From positions 20,169-31,105 of the forward strand of contig DKEY01000129.1 of NCBI GenBank assembly GCA_002469305.1: 10,937 nucleotides of DNA, given 5' to 3'. Of this stretch, positions 6,739 through 10,937 are shown piece after piece (the first letter of the stretch is position 1; each line of letters starts with the position of its first letter). Source of the stretch: Sulfurospirillum sp. UBA6810. Its GTDB lineage: Bacteria > Campylobacterota > Campylobacteria > Campylobacterales > Sulfurospirillaceae. The translations under genes and the position numbers were made by a program. The notes below the pieces were generated by a model. It was not told where the DNA came from. It searched no databases and saw nothing but the letters and a program-made list of their open reading frames with translations.

Positions 6739-6767
6739 ATTATATCGAAAATGCCTTAAAGTGTCAG
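6739..6767 (-). promoter_or_regulatory. Sigma-70-type promoter for the tlpA-like/ftsY/radA operon
   Basis: On the minus strand, CTGACA (6762-6767, five of six matches to TTGACA) and a perfect TATAAT (6739-6744) are separated by exactly 17 bases; the spacer also contains TTTAAG. A transcript would start near 6732, giving a leader of about 27 bases with the ribosome-binding site AAAAGGA. The -35 element sits four bases before the divergent cyclo-ligase start codon. Confidence 0.72.
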
Positions 6768-6770
6768 AAA

Positions 6771-7436
6771 ATGAAAAAAATCAGCTTTGGAGATAAGCAA
6801 CGATTTAGAGAATATTGTAAAAAAAAGAATCTAAATCACTACGCTATCAATACAAAAATAAAAAGAGAAAAGCTTGTTACAAAAAAGTTAACTTTACTTA
6901 TAAAAGAAAGTAAAGTTAAAAATGTCTTGCTATATATTCCCCTTGAAACAGAAGTGAATATTTTACACCTTTTTAAGAGCTTAAGAGGAAAGGTAAATAT
7001 TTATGTTCCATTTATGGAAGGTGTCAGTTTTAAGATGGTAAAATTTAGGTTGCCCTTGTTTAAGAAAAAATTCAATATTAAAGAACCAAAAAATTCTTTT
7101 GCGATAGTTCCTAGACTTGATTTGGCAGTAGTGCCCGTTCTTGGGGTAGATGGGGCATTAAAACGTGTAGGTTTTGGAAAAGGGATGTACGATAGATTTT
7201 TCGACTCCCTTGATTACACTCCAAAAGTTGTTTTTGTGCAACTTGTTGAGTGCATAACAACCGAAAAGTTATGTGAAAGACATGACATACAAGCAGATAT
7301 TTATATAACCCCATACAAAAACATAATAAAAAGAGGAATAAATGATTTTAGAATTAAGTATAGCAGCAGCGGCTGCTGTAGTAAGTGGGGCAGCAGGATT
7401 TTATGCAGCAAAAAAACTGGACGCTGCAAATTATGA
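6771..7436 (+). CDS. 5-formyltetrahydrofolate cyclo-ligase family protein (overlong reading frame)
   Basis: ATP-dependent conversion of 5-formyltetrahydrofolate to 5,10-methenyltetrahydrofolate, a salvage step in one-carbon metabolism. Seen: an N-terminal helical Lys/Arg-rich segment, YIPLETEVN near 55-63, VPVLGVDGALKRVGFGKG at 121-138 followed by MYDRF (the family's glycine-rich substrate and phosphate region), and VQLVE further on. The family fold should end near residues 180-187 (ADIYITPYKN). The frame instead runs on for about 34 residues into the rny coding region, giving a Ser/Cys/Lys-rich tail that looks like out-of-frame translation. Stop codons at 7324-7329 and 7339-7341 lie in the rny frame just before rny, so one extra base, perhaps in the A5 run at 7317-7321, would explain the extension. 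No strong ribosome-binding site precedes the ATG at 6771. Family call firm; true C-terminus uncertain. Confidence 0.83.
   Translation: MKKISFGDKQRFREYCKKKNLNHYAINTKIKREKLVTKKLTLLIKESKVKNVLLYIPLETEVNILHLFKSLRGKVNIYVPFMEGVSFKMVKFRLPLFKKKFNIKEPKNSFAIVPRLDLAVVPVLGVDGALKRVGFGKGMYDRFFDSLDYTPKVVFVQLVECITTEKLCERHDIQADIYITPYKNIIKRGINDFRIKYSSSGCCSKWGSRILCSKKTGRCKL
6888..6919. repeat. 12-bp inverted repeat inside cyclo-ligase gene
   Basis: TTAACTTTACTT (6888-6899), 8-base loop, AAGTAAAGTTAA (6908-6919), no mismatches. On the minus strand the stem is followed by CTTTTTT, the shape of an intrinsic terminator, but only three of the 12 pairs are G-C. Function unknown. Confidence 0.7.
7331..7337 (+). promoter_or_regulatory. 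Ribosome-binding site of rny
   Basis: AAGAGGA, four bases before the ATG at 7342, is the strongest Shine-Dalgarno sequence near this junction. It fixes the rny start even though the cyclo-ligase frame reads through it. A TAA in the rny frame (7339-7341) immediately precedes the ATG. Confidence 0.75.
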
Positions 7437-8898
7437 AGTATATGTAGCGCAAGCTAGAGCTAAAGCAAAAGCGATAGAACATGAGGCTGAATTGATACTT
7501 AAAAATTCAGAAGTAAAAGTTCGTGAAGCAGAGATGGAAGCAAAAAGAAGATATGAAGACAAATCTATTGCCTGCAAAAAAGAGCATGCAGAAAAGCTTT
7601 TGGATATAGAAAAAAGAGAAAAGAATTTTAAAGAAGAGTTTAAAAAACTCAATAAAGATAAGAGCGAATTAGGAAATCTTCGTAAAGAGGCAAATGAACT
7701 TTATGAAGAGGGAAATGGACTTAAAGAAGAGTATAAGAAAAAAGTTCAAGAGGCACTAGAAGTATTAGAGCGTTCAGCTGGTCTTACAGAAGAAGAAGCA
7801 AAAGAGATAGTTCTTAAAAAAGTAGAAGAAAAATCACGTGCAGATATAGCACATATCGTTAGAAAGCACGAAGAAGAAGCAAAACAAGATGCAAAAAGAA
7901 GAGTAAATTATATACTTGCTCAAGCAACTACGAGATTTGCAGGAGAGTTCGCAGCTGAGAGACTAATAAACGTTGTCAATATAAAAGATGATGAACTCAA
8001 AGGTAGAATTATCGGCAAAGAGGGAAGAAATATCAAAACTCTTGAGATGCTACTTGGGGTTGATATCATCATTGATGATACTCCAAATGCCATTATACTC
8101 AGTAGTTTTAACCTCTATCGCCGTGCTATTGCTACAAAAGTTATTGAGTTGCTTGTTCAAGATGGAAGGATTCAACCTGCTCGTATCGAAGGTATCTATG
8201 AAAAAGTAAAAGAAGATTTTGACCAAAGTTTGATAGAAGAGGGTGAAAATATTCTTATCGACTTAGGATTAACTAAAGTACATCCAGAGATAGTAAAACT
8301 CATAGGACGATTGAAGTTCCGTGCGAGTTATGGACAAAATGCACTTGGACACTCTTTGGAAGTAGCACATTTGGCTGGAATCATTGCAGCAGAGTGTGGT
8401 GGAGATGAAATTCTTGCAAGACGTGCAGGGATTCTTCACGATATAGGTAAGGCTTTAACGCATGAATATGCTGGAAGCCATGTTGATTTAGGGGCAGATA
8501 TCTGTAAGCGTTATAAAGAACACGACGTAGTTATCAATGCTATTTACGCTCACCATGGACACGAAGAAGCTTTAAGTGTAGAAGCAGCAGCAGTTTGTGC
8601 TGCAGATACGCTCTCAGCAGCACGTCCAGGGGCTAGAAGAGAAGTTTTAGAGAGCTTCTTAAAAAGAGTTCAAGAGATAGAAGAGATTGCAAAATCTAAA
8701 CCAGGAATTAAACAAGCCTACGCCATCAATGCAGGGCGTGAGATAAGAGTTATAGCAAATGCAAAACTAGTAAATGATGATGAAGCTGTACTTCTTGCAA
8801 AAGAGATAGCAGAAGAGATTGAAGACAAAGTTCAATATCCAGGAGAGATAAAAGTACATGTCATAAGAGAGTTACGCGCGGTAGGTTTTGCAAGATAG
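7342..8898 (+). CDS. rny: Ribonuclease Y
   Basis: Membrane-anchored endoribonuclease that starts mRNA decay and RNA processing. The 518 residues match the family size and domain order. There is a hydrophobic, Ala-rich N-terminal membrane segment (about 3-23), a long charged coiled coil (about 30-200), a KH RNA-binding domain around 208-275 with GRIIGKEGRN at 221-230, and an HD metallohydrolase domain with GHSLEVAHLAG at 336-346, HDIGK at 366-370, AHHGHE at 403-408 and ADTLSAARPGARRE at 421-434. A C-terminal region ends in AVGFAR. The catalytic HD residues are present. The start is set by the AAGAGGA site upstream and by the position of the membrane segment. It follows the cyclo-ligase gene, whose reading frame overlaps it by 95 bases. 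The pairing with cyclo-ligase also occurs, as I recall, in C. jejuni. Confidence 0.95.
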   Translation: MILELSIAAAAAVVSGAAGFYAAKKLDAANYEVYVAQARAKAKAIEHEAELILKNSEVKVREAEMEAKRRYEDKSIACKKEHAEKLLDIEKREKNFKEEFKKLNKDKSELGNLRKEANELYEEGNGLKEEYKKKVQEALEVLERSAGLTEEEAKEIVLKKVEEKSRADIAHIVRKHEEEAKQDAKRRVNYILAQATTRFAGEFAAERLINVVNIKDDELKGRIIGKEGRNIKTLEMLLGVDIIIDDTPNAIILSSFNLYRRAIATKVIELLVQDGRIQPARIEGIYEKVKEDFDQSLIEEGENILIDLGLTKVHPEIVKLIGRLKFRASYGQNALGHSLEVAHLAGIIAAECGGDEILARRAGILHDIGKALTHEYAGSHVDLGADICKRYKEHDVVINAIYAHHGHEEALSVEAAAVCAADTLSAARPGARREVLESFLKRVQEIEEIAKSKPGIKQAYAINAGREIRVIANAKLVNDDEAVLLAKEIAEEIEDKVQYPGEIKVHVIRELRAVGFAR

Positions 8899-8924
8899 TT
8901 TTTGGGCTTTTCGAAGGCAACTAA

Positions 8925-10451
8925 ATGCAAGGTAAAATTCTAAGCGTAGATATAGCTGATAATAGCGCTGTCTTATCTGATGAGGAAGATAATCATTTAT
9001 CTTTTTCATTGGATGATTGTGTTGGTTTTGATGAGTTGCCAAGAGTCGGTGAATTTGTAAAGTATGGCATGAATGGCGGTGAGATATTTTTTGTTGAGCC
9101 TCTTAGCATAGATTATGATAGTAGGAATGATTTTTCAAATGAGGATGTCTCTTATGAACGCACTCCTCAAAAAGATTACATACAGCCAAAAGAGAAAAAG
9201 AAGTCTCAAGATATACAATTCAATATCCCAGTGACTGTTCCTCTAAAACAGTGTATTGATGAGTATTTTGAAGATATAACATATTCTATACATCAATATG
9301 AAGCACAATTTGAAGATTATGAAGAATTAGACTACATTTTGATGAAAAGATTTCTCAATACAGCATATAACAATCTTTCAGATATGGATAGTACATTTAT
9401 GGATGAAGAGCTATCGGAGCTTCGTTCAGACTTGAATGCTTTAGATAAAATCTATACAAATCTTATCAAAAAAGATGGTGTCCCTCAAATTGCATTTGAA
9501 AAAATCTTTTTAGACCGTCAAATTGTATATAAAACAAATAAAAAGAGATTAGATACAAACACTTCAGAAATTTTTACCTTAGAGTCTAGTTTAAAATCAT
9601 TGGAAAGATATATTAATGATATAGAAAAAACTTTAAGTGAATATGTTTTGAGTAAAGAGATAATAGAGGAAAAGAAAAAAGAGTTAAAAAGACATAGAAC
9701 ATATTATGTTGATTCTTTGCATAAATTAGCCAATATCAAATCTGAAAATGTTAAATTATTGGAATCTACTCAAAGTTTTCAAAAAAAGTATGAAGAAGCT
9801 TTCATCTTACTTTTTGAAGAAGAGTCACAGAAGAAATATGCATTTTTACGAAGACAATTAGATGGATATGCATATGTGTTTGACCAAATGATGTGGGAAA
9901 AAGCTGAAAAATCTAGTTCCATTTTGTCATTTTTCAAAAAAGCTCATATAGAAGATGAATTTTCAAGTAAAACTTTTTTGAAGTATTTTATTAAAACTTT
10001 GGATGAAGCGAAGATGAGTAAGGAACTTCGTAAATTGCAAGAGTTACTTTGGTACCTTGAGAGTAGAGCAAAATTGCGTGTTCTTTTAGTCGAAGAAAAT
10101 TCACAAGATAGAAATAGTTTAAAACATCTTATAAGAAGTTTTGATAAAGAGTATAGTGTTGATAGTATAGATAAGCCACGTTCGGTTTATTATAGAAATA
10201 ATTTGAAAGATTTAGATTTGATTTTTGTAGATTATAATATCAAAAACCCTCAGATTATTGAGTTTTTAGAAATGCTAAAAGTGAGACTCAAACAGACAAA
10301 GAGTAATGCAATGATTTGTGTAATGTCAAAAAAGATAACAAAAGAGATGCTCATAAATTTAAAAAAAATAGAAATAGAAAATATTTTATCTTTAAGTATT
10401 GATAAAAATACATTAGAGAAAAATATAAAGAATATTATTGATTCCTTGTAA
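8925..10451 (+). CDS. Unrecognised 508-residue protein with degenerate receiver-like C-terminal domain
   Basis: I do not recognise this protein as a whole. Three parts can be seen. Residues 1-60 form a small beta-rich unit (GKILSVDI, HLSFSLDDC, LPRVGEFVKYG, EIFFVEPL) that resembles a cold-shock/OB-like barrel but lacks the RNA-binding KGFGFI and VFVHF motifs. Residues about 105-380 are strongly helical and charged, with likely coiled coils at about 210-300. Residues 384-508 resemble a response-regulator receiver: RVLLVEENSQDR with Glu390-Glu391 in place of the usual acidic Asp pair, DLIFVDYNI with Asp436 at the phospho-acceptor position, ICVMSKK with Ser468 at the conserved Thr/Ser, and Lys494 near the usual Lys. 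No signal peptide or membrane segment is visible. AAGG (8913-8916) precedes the ATG, 26 bases after rny; the ABC transporter gene follows 4 bases downstream. Function unknown; a regulatory role is inference only. Confidence 0.75.
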   Translation: MQGKILSVDIADNSAVLSDEEDNHLSFSLDDCVGFDELPRVGEFVKYGMNGGEIFFVEPLSIDYDSRNDFSNEDVSYERTPQKDYIQPKEKKKSQDIQFNIPVTVPLKQCIDEYFEDITYSIHQYEAQFEDYEELDYILMKRFLNTAYNNLSDMDSTFMDEELSELRSDLNALDKIYTNLIKKDGVPQIAFEKIFLDRQIVYKTNKKRLDTNTSEIFTLESSLKSLERYINDIEKTLSEYVLSKEIIEEKKKELKRHRTYYVDSLHKLANIKSENVKLLESTQSFQKKYEEAFILLFEEESQKKYAFLRRQLDGYAYVFDQMMWEKAEKSSSILSFFKKAHIEDEFSSKTFLKYFIKTLDEAKMSKELRKLQELLWYLESRAKLRVLLVEENSQDRNSLKHLIRSFDKEYSVDSIDKPRSVYYRNNLKDLDLIFVDYNIKNPQIIEFLEMLKVRLKQTKSNAMICVMSKKITKEMLINLKKIEIENILSLSIDKNTLEKNIKNIIDSL

Positions 10452-10455
10452 ATAA

Positions 10456-10937
10456 ATGATGCATAAAAAATATACCTTTAAAAAAATTTTTACAGAAATA
10501 ATAAAATATAAAAAAGAGCTGGCTTTTGCAAACTTGGTTGCCTTAGTTTCTGTTGTTATAAGTACACCAATCCCGCTTTTGATGCCTGTTCTTGTTGACG
10601 AAGTTCTTTTAAATAAACCTTTACATGTAGTTCCATTTATTGATAAGTTTGTAGGGATAAAAGAACCATATGTTTATGTGATAGCTATGCTACTTTTGGT
10701 TGTGGTGTTAAGAACTGTTTTTTTTCTTCTAAACTATCTGCAAACAAAGCTGTTTACAATAATTTCAAAAAACATTACATATAAAATTAGAAAAGATGTA
10801 CTTTCTCACTTATCAAAAGTTTCTCTTAACAAGTTTGAATTTTTAGGCTCAGGTACTGTTTCTTCTTTGCTTGTTGTAGATATTGATACGATTGATAACT
10901 TTTTAGGAACAGTCATTAGTAGGTTGATTATCTCTAT
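10456..10937 (+). CDS. Exporter-type ABC transporter, 5' part (runs off window)
   Basis: The open frame from ATG 10456 (or the adjacent ATG 10459) continues to the window end, about 160 residues. It looks like the membrane domain of a homodimeric-type ABC exporter. There is a positively charged start (MMHKKYTFKKIF), TM1 around residues 25-50 leading into PLLMPVLVDEVLL (compare the family's P.l...iiD.vl), TM2 around 74-95 (VYVIAMLLLVVVLRTVFFLL), and YKIRKDVLSHLSKVSLNKFE, the intracellular coupling helix region, followed by GTVSSLLVVDIDTIDNFLG. The nucleotide-binding domain would lie beyond the window. It begins 4 bases after the previous stop with no clear ribosome-binding site, suggesting translational coupling. 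Substrate unknown; MsbA-like, peptide and bacteriocin exporters are all possible. Confidence 0.78.
   Translation, partial: MMHKKYTFKKIFTEIIKYKKELAFANLVALVSVVISTPIPLLMPVLVDEVLLNKPLHVVPFIDKFVGIKEPYVYVIAMLLLVVVLRTVFFLLNYLQTKLFTIISKNITYKIRKDVLSHLSKVSLNKFEFLGSGTVSSLLVVDIDTIDNFLGTVISRLIIS

Noticed and set aside
7310..7345. Programmed frameshift at the end of the cyclo-ligase gene
   Set aside because: A5 flanked by C is not a typical slippery heptamer, and shifting would only end the protein earlier; a one-base insertion or sequence error is simpler.
673..8209. Other open frames of 60-110 codons on the strand or frame opposite known genes (for example 673-1005 minus, 3331-3582 plus, 7988-8209 plus)
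   Set aside because: Each lies wholly inside a well-supported gene and has low-complexity or hydrophobic composition expected of a shadow frame, with no recognisable motif.
1..10937. Mobile element, CRISPR array, tRNA or prophage content
   Set aside because: No transposase or integrase, no regularly spaced repeats and no cloverleaf pattern were seen; genes are typical core genes with similar base composition.

Overview
The window looks like a piece of a Campylobacterota (epsilonproteobacterial) chromosome, most like Sulfurimonas or a relative. This rests on the strongly AT-rich, densely packed genes, on protein sequences that match this group in style (AcpS, FliL, RNase Y, short FtsY), and on gene order. 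As I recall it, Campylobacter jejuni carries radA, ftsY and a thioredoxin lipoprotein divergent from formyltetrahydrofolate cyclo-ligase and RNase Y, and fliL next to acpS. Genus and species cannot be fixed from sequence alone. There are no rRNA, tRNA, CRISPR or insertion-sequence signatures.

Layout. (1) Bases 1-2891, plus strand: a tight operon of argD (its 3' part, cut by the window edge), a short TolC-family outer membrane protein, a MidA/NDUFAF7-like methyltransferase and thiS; genes overlap or abut at every junction. (2) Bases 2893-6705, minus strand: read right to left, a TlpA-like lipoprotein, ftsY, radA, fliL and acpS. The first two abut, radA follows after 40 bases, fliL after 87 bases (a possible separate promoter), and fliL/acpS overlap by one base. 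The two operons converge with only one base between thiS and acpS. (3) Bases 6706-6770: a divergent control region with a very good sigma-70-type promoter for the minus-strand operon and a weaker candidate for the plus-strand genes. (4) Bases 6771-10937, plus strand: 5-formyltetrahydrofolate cyclo-ligase, RNase Y (rny), an unrecognised 508-residue protein with a degenerate receiver-like C-terminus, and the 5' part of an exporter-type ABC transporter running off the window.

Most genes are housekeeping: arginine, thiamin, folate and fatty-acid cofactor metabolism, membrane protein targeting, recombination, RNA decay and flagellar motor function. They do not form one pathway.

The points most worth a second look are the 508-residue protein with its unusual domain order, the 95-base out-of-frame overlap of the cyclo-ligase reading frame with rny (the expected stop codons lie one frame away), and two perfect 13-bp inverted repeats inside the methyltransferase gene. 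I found no convincing new multi-gene system.
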